Part shown: piece by piece, positions 35,301 to 46,460 of the stretch
Layout of the letters: every line of letters starts with the position of its first letter
Numbering within the stretch: position 1 is the stretch's first letter
Source: Ascidia mentula
Taxonomy: Eukaryota; Chordata; Ascidiacea; Phlebobranchia; Ascidiidae
NCBI GenBank assembly: GCA_947561715.1
Contig: OX387205.1
Span: 6,143,001 to 6,207,000 of the forward strand
Length of the DNA stretch: 64,000 nucleotides
Reading direction: 5' to 3'
Position numbers and translations under genes: made by a program
The notes under the pieces: generated by a model
Database searches by the model: none
The model's input: the letters and a program-made list of their open reading frames with translations, nothing else
Told to the model about the DNA's origin: nothing

Positions 35301-36268
35301 CAAACCATATCCAGTTTGGGCTTATGGTCCGGATGAATAAGTATCCAATCCTTTCGGCCCGATACAACACAATGAATAATGTTATCAGCATCATAATGCA
35401 GCACTGATCTGAAAATAAAAACCCACTTCATTAGCTATGTCTAGAAACAATTACAGTAAATCTTTCATTTCAACATTTTTGCTTAAGTAGTTACCTTGTC
35501 CCATGAGTTCCAATCCATAAATTTAATTCCTGCAAGTTTTCTCTGAATGTACCACACTTAAGGGGTTTTGGCACCTAAGTTTTTATTTCTGGTTTTACAA
35601 TGGGTGCATATTATGGCATACCAAAAGTAATTATGTACCTTGAGGTCCTTGCGCATTGCATTTGGCAAAATGGTGACAACATACCAGTTATGCAATTTGT
35701 ATTGTTCCAAAAATGCTTTGATGGTCATTCGTTTAGGTTCACTTTTTCTACAAGCACAATTTTGGTAAAAAACATTTTTTTGGGGGGTTTATTTTTAAAT
35801 ATACCTGTCTTCAAATTTCTTTTCCACAAGCACTTCTTGATCACCAAATTCCTTTGTCATATATTTATCACTACCCCATTTTTCAACAGCTGGAGAGCCA
35901 TTTAACATTCCTCGATAAACAGCTGGTCTGAAACAAATATGACAAAATATGTTAGCAAAGAATAAAACATGTTTTATATATCACTTCACTTTTTCGCACC
36001 TGTACACCTTAACCTGAGTATCCCACAACTTTCTAGGAGTTGGTTCATCAAAATATTCAGGAATTTGTGCTATGGGAGGAGATTGCATTCCAAGCTCTTT
36101 TAAATGCCCAGTCAATTGAGGAGATACACCATCCACAACTTCGATGGGCTTGGGAAATTTTATATGAAATGATGGATCTTGCAGTACAAGGTCTGAGTGA
36201 CTTGGAATGTCTCCCAAGACACACTTTGACAATAGAACACAACAATAAAATATTACTGCAACTTTCAT
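32361..36268 (-). CDS. Secretory-pathway JmjC (cupin) oxygenase with two EF-hands and C-terminal KEEL
   Basis: Fifteen exons, all in phase: 36268-36000, 35927-35805, 35747-35639, 35574-35495, 35408-35285, 35185-35051, 34933-34793, 34565-34399, 34290-34165, 34104-33952, 33890-33756, 33629-33486, 33431-33300, 33230-33161, 32537-32361; 694 residues. A signal peptide (MKVAVIFYCCVLLSKCVLG) leads. The JmjC core has the Fe(II) triad His198-x-Asp200 (LHYDAD) and His279 (PPQYLHQ), with Lys213 (GRKDWILIHP) as likely 2-oxoglutarate ligand. EF-hand loops are at about 390-401 (DTDNDQTVSIED) and 496-507 (DLNMDGVLNKNE), each with the calcium pattern. The C-terminus KEEL resembles an ER-retrieval signal. Expected role: a Ca2+-responsive 2-oxoglutarate hydroxylase in the ER. 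Intron 6 has a GC donor. The last exon is the least certain; an alternative stop lies at 33152. Confidence 0.87.
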
Positions 36269-37712
36269 CTTGTTTATCAGAGCAATAAAGCTGCAAACAA
36301 CAACACATGGAAAACAAATTTACCTCATTAAAAGGAACAAAATTCCCAGAAAAGAAAAACTGTACCATACAGGTATATCTCACCAACTCGCTGCTTTTTG
36401 ATGCCGACAGGGGCTGCTTACACGTTACACCACTTGTCAATTTGGAGACTGTTAATAATTGTACATATCATGATGATAAATCCTCCGCGCACAATTGTAT
36501 TTTTTGTGCAAAAAAACAAACTAATATGTTACAAAATACATTGGATGGTCCACAACTCTACGCAATCAATGCCGAAATAATATCGTTCGAGCAAATTACA
36601 AACTTTTCCAAGATTCAAATAGGCCAAAGTAAACAATTTAATAGTTTATTCAATTTATACATTTGATCTTTGTACGCTCCACGGGGTAATGCACAACAAC
36701 ATACACAATCCCATTATCCCACACCGCTCCAAACGAATACCAAGTTACGCACGCGTATGGTACGATATGCAAGATGTAACAAACGTGGAAATAATAGCAC
36801 AGGGAAGAGAGTTTGTCGCCCCTTTTTCTCTCTCTCTCGTTTTTTTTTAACAACGCTGACAAACGATCACAAATTTTAATTGTATCTACGTAAGTATTTT
36901 TTCCGTATCTTTCTGCTCAATCTCTGTTCTACAATATTTAACAGAAACATTAGTCACAATGACGAAAATTTGTGTAAATTATTGTGGGGACTATAATGCT
37001 GGAAAAAGACAACAGTGCACTTTTTAAAAAAAAAATTGGCACGCTCCATCTTTTGAGTTGTACGTATCCCCTGTAGCGTTTATGTTATTTTTTTGCACTA
37101 CGTCTTTTTATTAATTTTTATTAATCAATAAAAACAGTTGTTGAAAACATGCTTTATTGGTAATATTCATGATCTTAGGTCCCTTTAATATAACCGCGTC
37201 ATCTCTAATCTGCCGCATTAATTATCACTCAGATTCAATTAAGGAAACTACAAAAGCTTCGCTACAATTACAAGCTAGGATTAGGTGTACAATGGATTTG
37301 AAAACTTTGCACAGTGTTGTGTAGTGTGAATTTGATGATAACGAATTTGATTTGGAGGCGAACAGCGATATCATTTCTGAAAAAATGTGATATCACCAAT
37401 CCGAATTTAATGAAAAAAATAGCACGTTTAGATGAGCAAAGTAGCCTAACTTCCTTGATGTTACCACAGTTTTGTTTTCTACATGCAAAAAGAGAAAATA
37501 GCCTACAAATGTGCGCCACTAATCGGAAAATTAAATACAAATCTTAGAATTAAGCGCGATACGGCAACCCTGTGTAGGCTATATATAGGCTACTATACTG
37601 ACCCATATATCAATGATTTTGGCGCCATATGCTGTAAGTTCCCGCCAAACAACTTCAAACCGCCTGTGTGGTGGAACTAAAGCAGTTAAATAAAAAAATC
37701 CTGTTTTCAAGA
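36269..37712. other. Intergenic, no supported gene
   Basis: Upstream of the JmjC gene start. Several short open frames on both strands lack domains and splice support. The first few hundred bases should hold the JmjC promoter. Confidence 0.5.
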
Positions 37713-37815
37713 TAACGCAGAAGTAATACCACGCTTTCGCATAGCATCAAGGCGGGATCGCCCCACTGCGCAGGCCCTTTATATTTGACCACAATATACC
37801 CCGTGAAACCACTGA

Positions 37816-37888
37816 GCTCCTGTAGCTCAGTTGGTAGAGCGTTGGGCCTGGTTAGCCCAGGGTCGTGAGTTCAAACCTCACCGGGAGC
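37816..37888 (+). tRNA. tRNA-like core of repeat copy 2
   Basis: GCTCCTG pairs with CGGGAGC as acceptor stem. D arm GCTC/GAGC, T arm GTGAG/CTCAC with loop TTCAAAC, and an internal promoter B-box-like GTTCAAACC are present. The anticodon arm pairs as TTGGGC/GCCCAG, one base pair longer than normal, around loop CTGGTTA; the central triplet would be GGT (threonine). The stems are intact enough for polymerase III transcription, but the location inside a repeat favours a SINE head. Confidence 0.6.
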
Positions 37889-38186
37889 TTGATTTTTCAG
37901 ATCTCGCTCCGACTTGTCGGGAAAAGTGGCTGATCCAGCTTGGCTGCAATGCCTTGGCTGCGAAGCCTGTGAACCTTATGATCATAATATTAGAGCTGTG
38001 ATCGCCAAATATAAAGGGCCTGCGCAGTGGGGCGATCCCGCCTTGATGCTATGCGAAAGCGTGGTATTACTTCTGCGTTGTCTGATTACGGTGGTGGAGA
38101 TCCTCTACGTTGTGAAGGTCGCCTGACAAGTTGTGCGCTTGCGCACCAGTGTACCTTGACCACAATATACCCCGTGAAACCACTGA

Positions 38187-38259
38187 GCTCCTGTAGCTCA
38201 GTTGGTAGAGCGTTGGGCCTGGTTAGCCCAGGGTCGTGAGTTCAAACCTCACCGGGAGC
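38187..38259 (+). tRNA. tRNA-like core of repeat copy 3
   Basis: Identical in all 73 bases read to the core at 37816, with intact acceptor, D and T stems. It shares the same extended anticodon arm, so its decoding identity (nominally GGT) is doubtful. Confidence 0.6.
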
Positions 38260-38499
38260 TTGATTTTTCAGATCTCGCTCCGACTTGTCGGGAAAAGTGG
38301 CTGATCCAGCTTGGCTGCAATGCCTTGGCTGCGAAGCCTGTGAACCTGTTTTCAAGATCCTCTGCAATAAATGCACCTGCGGTAGCCTATAGGACCTAGA
38401 TGGGCATTAAAAAAGAAAAATCTGTTTTCAAGGCCCTCTGCTGTAATGCATCTAGCGACTGCTATTCCGTTTCCCAATGACCGTTGATGGGTCTTGTGA

Positions 38500-39930
38500 C
38501 TTATATAGGGACCTAGCTTTTTGGCACTTTTTCAGCAAACTAAATTTGATGCCATTGCATAGAGAAGAATTGGAACTTACAAAATTATGCAAACGAGTGG
38601 GTAGTTGAACGATTCATTTTTCTGCCAATTCCATTTTTTTTTGTTTTTTTTCACCACACCGGGATTTGACCCCTGGATGTCCTGGGCACGAAACCGATCA
38701 GGCTTTATTCTTGGTATACGGGTCGGGCGCTTGGTTAATGCTGCCAATCACCCGCCCTTTTTTGTTTTTTTTTTGTCAAAATATTGACTAACCAGAGGGA
38801 CAAATGCCCCCTAGGGGTGGCTAAACCATTTTTCTAGTGACTAATTTTGATCAAAATTTGTTGATTTGGGATGGAATTTTCATAAAATCACGAATGATCG
38901 GCCACTTAAACGATTCATTTTTCCACAAATACAACTTGAATTTTATTGTTGACTTATATGCATCACTGGTTTGCTTTGTGACGTAAAATTTCTATTGTGA
39001 CAAAGGCGGGCATTTCCCAGCCCCAAAACTTATTTTCATAGAAATACCAATATGCGTCCTATAGAGTTTCCTGGAAGATCTTGTGACCGCAACGACGTAG
39101 CTTGTACCAATAAGCAAAATTTAAAAACAGATATAGCTAAAAATGCTCCATTAGCGGCATTAGCTCCATTAGCGGCATTAGCTACATTAGCGCCATTGTG
39201 CATTTTAGAAATACCGTAATTGTAATGCAAACTCTGTGACGTAAACTGTTTGGATTAACAAGACTTAAAAGTATAAACATATTTTGATTGATAAGAACGA
39301 CTAAGAATGTTATATTAGGCCTACCAAAGAAAATAGCAGGAAACCGGGTTTGTTGACCCGAGGCATACATTTGCCTTTAAACAGACAATAAACTCCAAAG
39401 TGAAGTTCACTTAGGAACTCTATGCCTAACCTAGTAAAGCGCCACTTACTATACGACCATGGTTGCATGACAACTATGAGGGGGGCATTAACTGCCATGG
39501 GGGATGAGATAGACAATTAGCAACTGATTTTGGTGCCATTGTGTAGAAGATGGTTCTTGCATCATACCACAATACATAGTATTCTTCAACGATTAATTTT
39601 TTGCAAAATCCAATTGCATTGTTTTTCTTTTATCCAAAATAATGTCAACATGGTTAGGTCAAATTTCCCCATGGGGGAAAAAGCACCTGTTTAGCAACCA
39701 ATTTTAACAAGCATGCATAGACGAGGGATAGAAATTTCATAAAACCACAACTGACAGCAACGGCACATGTGTATGCGCTCACGCAACCGTTAAATTAACT
39801 CCCATACATCAATGATTGCTTTGTCACGTCATAGTTACAATGTGAGAGGATTTTATATAAAGAGGGCATTTTCCCAAGGCGAAACTTATTTTAATAGAAA
39901 TAAAGATATGTTATGCGCCCTGAAAAAAGA
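38500..39930 (+). repeat. Pair of diverged ~450-550 bp repeat units
   Basis: The stretches 38520-39065 and 39510-39925 share an ordered series of matches. These include GATGCCATTG / GGTGCCATTG, TTTTCATAAAATCAC / TTTCATAAAACCAC, GGGCATTT..CCCA followed by AACTTATTTT(C/A)ATAGAAAT, and a closing TATGCG. In between lie other sequence and a short trinucleotide-like tract. They are two copies of one unnamed element; no ends were defined. Confidence 0.55.
39144..39197 (+). repeat. Short tandem repeat, ~12 bp unit of the type GGCATTAGCTCCATTA
   Basis: Imperfect alternation of CATTAGC and GGCATTAGCTCC units gives about four to five repeats. On the minus strand it reads as an Asn/Ala/Gly-rich open frame, which is a by-product of the repeat. 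Confidence 0.65.
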
Positions 39931-40200
39931 CAAAAAAACAAAGGGACATGCTTTTCCCCTTTCTAATTTAGGTTAACCCATAACCCTACTGGTGGTGTCT
40001 ATCTAGTATATCTTCGTTATGTGTTAAGTATGTTATTTTCAAATACACCACTGAGCTGAATAAACTACATAGTTGTTTTGGCTCTTCGCTGCATAAAAAA
40101 AATCATTTTTTTTTGACCAACCAACTTAATGTCTTAAGTGAAGTTTGCATTTCATTCAACACAAGGATAGGTGTTGGAAACGCCACACAGTAACACCATT

Positions 40201-41097
40201 ATGATTAGGTTATTTGAAGGAGCTGCTGTTGCCGAAACATATGCTTTAGCAAGACCAAAAACGCCGCCTAGGGTGGCCCAAACATCAATGGCTTACCTTG
40301 CTGCAAGGAACAAACCATCTGCCAATGGGAAATATGAATTAATGGTGGATGTGGGTTGTGGTGGTGGACAATCGACAGAAATTTTTGCCAAGCACTTCAA
40401 CAATATATTAGGTATTGATCCAAGTGCAGCACAAGTTAACATGGCAAGAACTCAAAACAAGCATAAAAACATTGCTTATCAAGAAGGTTCTGGTGAAAAC
40501 ATTCCAGTTGCAACGGAAACCGTTGACCTTATAACCTGTGGACAGTCTGCTCATTGGTTGAACTTGACAGCATTTTTTGAAGAATGTCGTAGAGCTCTTA
40601 AACCTAATGGTTGTTTGGTAATTCATGGTTATGGCATACCCAAGCTTTCACTTCAATACCCCCACAGATTCCAAAATACAGAAGAGACTGTCAATCAACT
40701 TCTGCTTGGCTTCCACAATACATGTACTTTTCATCCAAGAAGAAGGCATGTAATCAATCAATACAGGGAAATTTTTGATAGCATTTACAGTTCACATAAA
40801 TCTCGCAACGACTCAGTCAAAATTGAAACAAAAAGTACCCTACAAGAATTTGTTGCTTACCTGTCAACATGGTCTGGCTACAGATCATACATGGAAGAAA
40901 TAAAAAAACAATTTTCTCAACAATATCAAAACCAATCAGTAGTTGATTCTTTGACTAAAGAATGTGACATTCTCACTAAATTCTTGAAAACCCTTCAAAG
41001 AGAATGGAATGTAGAAACAGTTGCATTGAAAGATGTTATGTTGAAAGTTACATTTGATATGTTTATCCTAACCTCTGAGAGGCCCATAAAAACATAA
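40201..41097 (+). CDS. SAM-dependent class I methyltransferase (Methyltransf_11 type), intronless
   Basis: A single open exon starts at MIRLFEGAAVAETYALARP. The ATG at 40171 is in frame, but the later one fits the family's N-terminus (F..AE.Y...RP). Motif I is VDVGCGGGQ, with acidic motif II in ILGIDPS and the post-I ring in SGENIPV; TCGQSAHWLN and a later ALKPNGCLVIHGY match the Rossmann core. The protein is 298 residues, near the size of trans-aconitate methyltransferase-like and animal 'putative methyltransferase' proteins of this class. It should be a soluble enzyme acting on a small molecule; the acceptor is unknown. Absence of introns in an intron-rich neighbourhood suggests retrocopy origin or transfer. 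Confidence 0.85.
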   Translation: MIRLFEGAAVAETYALARPKTPPRVAQTSMAYLAARNKPSANGKYELMVDVGCGGGQSTEIFAKHFNNILGIDPSAAQVNMARTQNKHKNIAYQEGSGENIPVATETVDLITCGQSAHWLNLTAFFEECRRALKPNGCLVIHGYGIPKLSLQYPHRFQNTEETVNQLLLGFHNTCTFHPRRRHVINQYREIFDSIYSSHKSRNDSVKIETKSTLQEFVAYLSTWSGYRSYMEEIKKQFSQQYQNQSVVDSLTKECDILTKFLKTLQREWNVETVALKDVMLKVTFDMFILTSERPIKT

Positions 41098-41978
41098 GAC
41101 ATTCATTGCGTGTTTGTATTTGTTATGTGTATAAAATAGATTTTGTCTAAATATGCAATTTACTTTTGTTTTGCTTGAGGTATTCTGTAAACACGGATAG
41201 TTATATTTTTTAACATATTTCTTGACAATTTAGGTTAAGGCTTGCTGCTGTATTTTTTAGAAATTTTGTGCATTTTCTCTGTCCCTGTTTTTTGGTAATT
41301 TTTGTTTACTATAACTTGCTGTGTCACTCCCATTTCTGTGTTTAAAGAAATGTACAAATCAAGTACGCAACCTTTCCAAAGACTCAGGTGTCCACAGAAT
41401 TAAAGATGTCGTAAAATAGAGTCCATGAATACAAAAAGTTTGGAAACCACTGGTGTAAGAAAATGCAAATGTGCTTATTGATACAAAAAAGTGCATCTTT
41501 TCAATACATGCACTCATTGAATACGTGTTTTAATCTATGTTAGTTACAGATATCATTGAAGAAAATCTTTGAAGGATTTATTCTGGGGAAATTAAACATA
41601 AGTTGAAAACTAAACTGGGAATGAAAATATTAATAAAAACGCTGCGATAACTAAGAAGTGAGAACAACTTAAATGACAAGACGCCGGCAAAAACTTAAAA
41701 AGGTTTAAGGGCAAGAGTCACGTTTCAAACAAAGCACCGGTGGATTATGGCATTCAAGCACCACTCGTTAGAATACGTTTTTTTGGTTGCGCACGCGGCC
41801 AAAAAAGTATAGTATATTGTTGAGCACAAGCGACTCATGGAAGTTGTACGAAGATGCAAGAATGAATTATTTATTGACGTGCATGTCAAAACCGCGAGGG
41901 CCGAAGTGCTTGCATGCCAGGCATATGGCAAATGTGGCTATCGGAAAGAGCACGAATGGTTGTACGACGACTTGACAA
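41098..41978. other. 3' flank of the methyltransferase and upstream region of the next gene
   Basis: No supported coding exon. Near 41438-41456 the string GTTTGGAAACCACTGGTG resembles the end of a hAT-type MITE (reverse complement begins CACCAGTGGTTTCC). The opposite end was not found. Confidence 0.4.
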
Positions 41979-43805
41979 ATGAAGAATTTTCGTTTGAAAC
42001 GAATGTTGTTGTGGGTCGGAATGTTAAGTTCAATAAGCGGACTTATCGGAACAGTAATGGTGTCAGTTGAACTTACTAAGTTGCAAATCAATGCAATGAA
42101 TATCAAAACATTTTTAGGTGAGATCAGTTATTGTATATCGCATGAATTTGTGCCGACAATTTCGGTCGTAAACTTAGTTCTGACCTTAAGGGATCGGTAT
42201 TCTATCAGCAAGTTTTACAACAATGTGGATTGTTTTCACCTACTCGGCAGTAACATCCCGTCAATTTTCAATTGGACCAATGGCAATTTGCAGCAATTGT
42301 TTGTATGCAATGATTGGTATGTTTTATTGTGTGTAGACAAAAAAAAAACAGCAAAACCATTTCAAACAAAATTTTCAACAGGCATCTCTTTGATAATTGT
42401 TGCTCAAGTTCTGCCAGTGGGGACGATGTTTACCATTCCATTTAAACCATTGACAAAAGATTTGGCACAGTTTGAAGACAGCATCGAACAAACATCATCA
42501 AACATTAATCGCAAGGACAACGTTTCAGGTGAGAAGAACTTTTTTACTTACGACACGATTATATTGTGAAGTTTTTTTCTGTTGATTTTGTTGCCAGAGA
42601 ATTACATTGCTGGAAAGCTGATATGGAACCGGGTAATTGTGTTTGGGTGCATTCTAGTTTCTGTTGGGTCGATAAGCGCCCTGGCTTCACTCATCATATT
42701 TTGTCGGTATGTTTTTATCACGATGATAGGTTGTAGGAGTCTGGGATATCCTGAAACTTAGTTTTACGTACTGTTTTGCAAGTGTTTATAGAAATACAGT
42801 AGAACTCGGTTGATCCGGATGCGGCTTATACGGAAATTTGTCTAATTCATACGAAACTGGAAGCAGAAATTATTTGTAATCTCTTTCTTAATCTTTGAAT
42901 AAAGTGTTTAATCCTGATCTTCGCCTATTACGGAGAAAAGTTGCTTCTTTGACATCTTGTAATCCGTATTTGGGTGAAATTTACCGTTTTAACTTCAATT
43001 TATAATGTAGGCTATGTTAACAGACATGCACGTCCAATGATAACTTATAAGTTTTGTGAGTGCAAACATATGGTTTTGTTAGTTATACGAATAGTCTACC
43101 AACTGTTTTTTTTAAGTTGCATGTAAATTTTAACAAAAGGTTGTATTCGAAACATCAAACCGAAGAAGAGAAAGAATTAGCCAGAAGAAAACTTTCTACT
43201 GTTGTTTTGGATACATGGAAGCAGAAGCATAGGTCTGCGTAAGTCAGCCAAATATTAGGTCCTAACTTTATATTCATTTGCTCAGGTTTTAGTTGATACG
43301 GAAAAAAACTACGTAGGTAATCCAGGTGCAACGCACTTTGTTACAACAACAAAAAACAGTTCCGTCGATGTTGATTTTTTCTGAAGTGGTCTTAAAATTG
43401 CAAACTAGAAATGTTATACGTTAACTTCCTTATTTTACGTTTTAGTCGGGTATCAGTATATGATTATACAGCCTGGGACAACAGAACAAAAGATTTGTTT
43501 GGATCAAAAAACAATCGCTCCTCACACAATAATGATGCTGACAACAAACTCCACGAGGAATCGCACAGATCTGACAAAAAATCTGCTCTGGCAGCACTTT
43601 CACCCCTTGAAACCGCCACTTCGTTTTTAAAGGTGGGCTAACAGTATGAACGATCAACAGAATTATATCTGTGTTTACTGTTTATAGTGTATTTGTACTT
43701 CTACAGACAGCAGTAAAACTACCAACTTCGAAATCCCCAGGGAAAGAGCGCAATGCCAATTCTGCCAGTGTACCGTCAACATTTTACAAAAATGCTTTTA
43801 GTTAA
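41979..43805 (+). CDS. Unrecognised multi-pass membrane protein
   Basis: Five exons, all in phase: 41979-42528, 42598-42706, 43140-43238, 43446-43632, 43707-43805; 347 residues. An in-frame stop just upstream supports the start at 41979. A hydrophobic N-terminal segment (about residues 9-31, LLWVGMLSSISGLIG), a second (about 131-150, ISLIIVAQVLPVG) and a strong one (about 196-219, VIVFGCILVSVGSISALASL) suggest three or four membrane passes. The region between the first two has four Cys and an N-linked site. The C-terminal ~125 residues are polar, with an EEEKELARR stretch and Ser/Asn/Asp-rich sequence, probably cytoplasmic. No family was recognised; a tetraspan-like or orphan protein is possible. 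Confidence 0.6.
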
Positions 43806-44847
43806 GTTAAGATAAACGCGAAATTATGTACATTTGAATGGTCGTCGAACATAATGCTAAAAGTGTACATACAAAATAATATCATGGGCATGGAAAATTT
43901 CAGTAGGTCCCGAACGCACCTAAAACTGGTAGCTTTGGTTTTGTACATTGGTTCGGGGTTGGATCATTCGATTGCCGAAAAAACACGAATATTATAAATG
44001 TGTTTATTAACTTTGTTTTGGCGCACCACTAATGATGATGAAATGGTAGTCAAGAACCAGGGCCATATGTGTCCTTACAGGCACATTTGATCGATTTGGA
44101 CAAATCGGACAACGCACTTCTCAAGGGGTTCCGTACCTCACCATAACGACTAAAAAAGGTCGAATCGAATGAATAGTCTTTTCTGGGGTTAAATATAGGC
44201 CCCGAGGTCTTTTTTTCTAATCGGACCCCACATTCTCTGGGACCGGCTATGGTGGACCCCTTCAGGTTTTTCGAAAAATCTACTTGCAATGGTGTCGAAG
44301 GACGTTACAACGTTTTTGTTTGACGTATAACAAGACTATATTTTGATGCTGTAAATAAACACGTTTCCTGGCCTTTTGGGAAATGTTCATACATTATTTT
44401 TTTTTAAATGAAGATTTATCATTCACATAACGCGCGTACCCAGGCTTTCTAAGCGTGCAAAGCGACTTATTCTTCGAACAAAATAAAGTATATGGGCTCC
44501 TGTTGGCACCTGTTGAGTTGCTGTTAACCACAATTTTCATTTAAATAAAAATATCCACAAATAAAATTTAATAAAACACACAAAACGGACAGGGTTGCAA
44601 GATGGTCAAAACACGGCCAAAACTTTTATCTTACGGCCACACCAAGTCACGCTTTTCTCAAGTTTTCTGTATGAAACCATCATGTAGCTGAAAATTGACT
44701 GAATGAGGATGTGTTGTTACATCACAAGGAAAACAATCACTACAAACAATGATTCTAAGTGCTGTCACGTGACAAAACATCATCGGGACAGACGATGTAC
44801 AATTATAAATTGTTACTGAGACTGACGTATAGTTATCATACCCAGTT
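43806..44847. other. Intergenic, repeat-like in part
   Basis: The 44030-44300 stretch has a GC-richer, repeat-like look (GGGACCGGCTATGGTGGACC) and a minus-strand open frame without recognisable domains. Nothing else is supported. Confidence 0.4.
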
Positions 44848-46460
44848 ATGTTCAGCATCATGGGAATGTATTGCGTCGTCGTATTTTGGCTTTTGTATAC
44901 AACACCGGGTCAGTCAGAGTAAGTGCATTATTTTTGTTTTAAGGATATGAGCAAATAATTATCTTTCTTTTTTCGACTGGTGCCAATGGTGGAAGCATGT
45001 GTAACGAACACAGTTAATATTAATATGAAAAGTGCAATGTCACCATTGTTTATATTCGTTAATGGTTTCCCACGTACAAAAGGACAACACAAAGTGTGCA
45101 AAAGTAATTACAAACGACCGCCCTGACTCTTAATCAATAACCTCGTCTCTAAACTGTTGTAACTTGTTGGTCCGCCCTGACATGCCTTGCGGGCGCCTTT
45201 GACCAGTGCCACTATATAATGAATTGCATTTGCCTGTGTTAAAAAGTTGGTGGAGGACGTGGAAGGTCCACCCATTCTGTGGTGATTCCACACGATTCCA
45301 TTACTTGTGGTTTCATTTGGACTGCTGCCGTATGTTTCAGCCATCTTAATAAAAGATTTTTATTCTGAAATGGTGTCAGAGATCTATACGGGGTTTTCTA
45401 AATATAGAACTCGCAACTACACATGTGTCATTCCAATACATTAAGTAATTTTCTAATATTTTTGTTGGGAAGGTAAAATTTGAATTTTGAATATTATCTT
45501 CAGAATTACGATCACGAAAAATGAAAATGTTGCAATTGCCCACGACTTAAATAGTGAAGACAAGCAAAATATACTAGATGCACACAACCGAATACGACAA
45601 AACGTCACACCACCAGCATCTGACATGAACGAACTTGTTTGGGATGACAATCTTCAGAACATTGCAACAAGCTATTCACGAACTTGCCCCACTGTTTCAG
45701 CTGATGTACAAATAGCCTATGTATTGTAATTTATCGGAGTCACTGATGTGTTTTTTTCTTTCAGAACCATGATGACACAGAGTATTTCTATCTTGGTGAA
45801 AACATATATTTGAGTTCCAACATAGAATTAAACTCAACTTATTTGCACACCGTAGTAAACAAATGGAGTGATGAAGAAAAACACTTTGACAAAACCACTG
45901 CCACTTGCCCCCCCAAAATGTGTCTACATTATAACCAAGTAAGAATATCATTAAAGTAGGGCTAGTCCAAAACGTGCCAGACATGTGATATGTTATCGCA
46001 TGCCGCAGGTTATTTGGGCTTTCACGAGTCGTATCGGTTGCGGGATGACAACGTGTAATCAAGTGGAAATTGAAGGAAAAACGCATAATCTTCCCACTGT
46101 GGTTGTGTGCAACTACCATCCTGGTGGAAATTATTACAGTAAAGTATTTTATCCACATTAAAAATGTTAGTTGATCCAAACATTTTTACAGAATTGCCCT
46201 ATCGGTTAGGGGAACCTTGTGAATTATGCCCCAGTGGATCTGTCTGCTCTAACTCGATGTGCAAACAAAGTAATGTGGATTGTAATAGTAAACCATTATA
46301 GTGTTTTATATTTACAGAATGTTGTAAACTATCATTTTGTGATTACAGGGTCTTCATCGTCTCAGTTCTACGTTTCCACTTTTATATTTCCGTCTGTTTT
46401 GCTGCAATTTTTGGCATCTTTCTAATGTTGTGTGTAGTGACCTTCTTTCCAAATCGGTAA
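44848..46460 (+). CDS. CAP-superfamily protein (CRISP/GLIPR1-like) with C-terminal membrane anchor
   Basis: Six exons, all in phase: 44848-44918, 45504-45705, 45765-45938, 46009-46138, 46192-46269, 46318-46460; 265 residues. Exon 1 encodes a signal peptide (MGMYCVVVFWLLYTT). The CAP domain has the usual signatures: ILDAHNRIRQ, LVWDDNLQNIA, a GENIY strand, YNQVIWAFTSRIGCG (CAP1) and VVVCNYHPGGNYY (CAP2). A short Cys-rich hinge (CELCPSGSVC..C..KCCKLSFC) follows, then a hydrophobic segment (FAAIFGIFLMLCVVTFF) ending at the stop. A membrane-anchored, extracellular or vesicle-lumenal CAP protein is expected, as in GLIPR1. Intron 1 carries an LTR fragment. Active role unknown, as for most CAP proteins. 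Confidence 0.87.
45000..45380 (+). mobile_element. Gypsy-like LTR with primer-binding-site start, inside CAP gene intron 1
   Basis: Starting at TGTAACGAACACAG the sequence runs to a polyadenylation-type AATAAAAG near 45346. It is followed at 45371 by TGGTGTCAGAG, which resembles the primer binding site next to many animal Ty3/Gypsy 5' LTRs. The internal part is missing soon after. No second LTR, no coding region and no clear target duplication were seen. Read as a truncated insertion. Confidence 0.4.

Larger units (their letters stand above)
37713..38350 (+). repeat. Two tRNA-bearing repeat copies in tandem, 371 bp period, with an inverted flank
   Basis: The block CACAATATACCCCGTG, tRNA-like core and tail occurs twice in the same orientation, tRNA cores starting 371 bp apart. 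Between the cores runs the complete body of the repeat. The first ~77 bases (37713-37789) are the inverted copy of 38010-38086. The second copy stops after GTGAACC near 38347. The arrangement suggests a nested or rearranged insertion rather than a clean tandem array. Confidence 0.75.

Noticed and set aside
42797..42900. CAGTAGAACTCGGTTGATCCGG, like the end of a pogo/Tigger element
   Set aside because: The matching opposite end could not be found in the intron, so no element was called.
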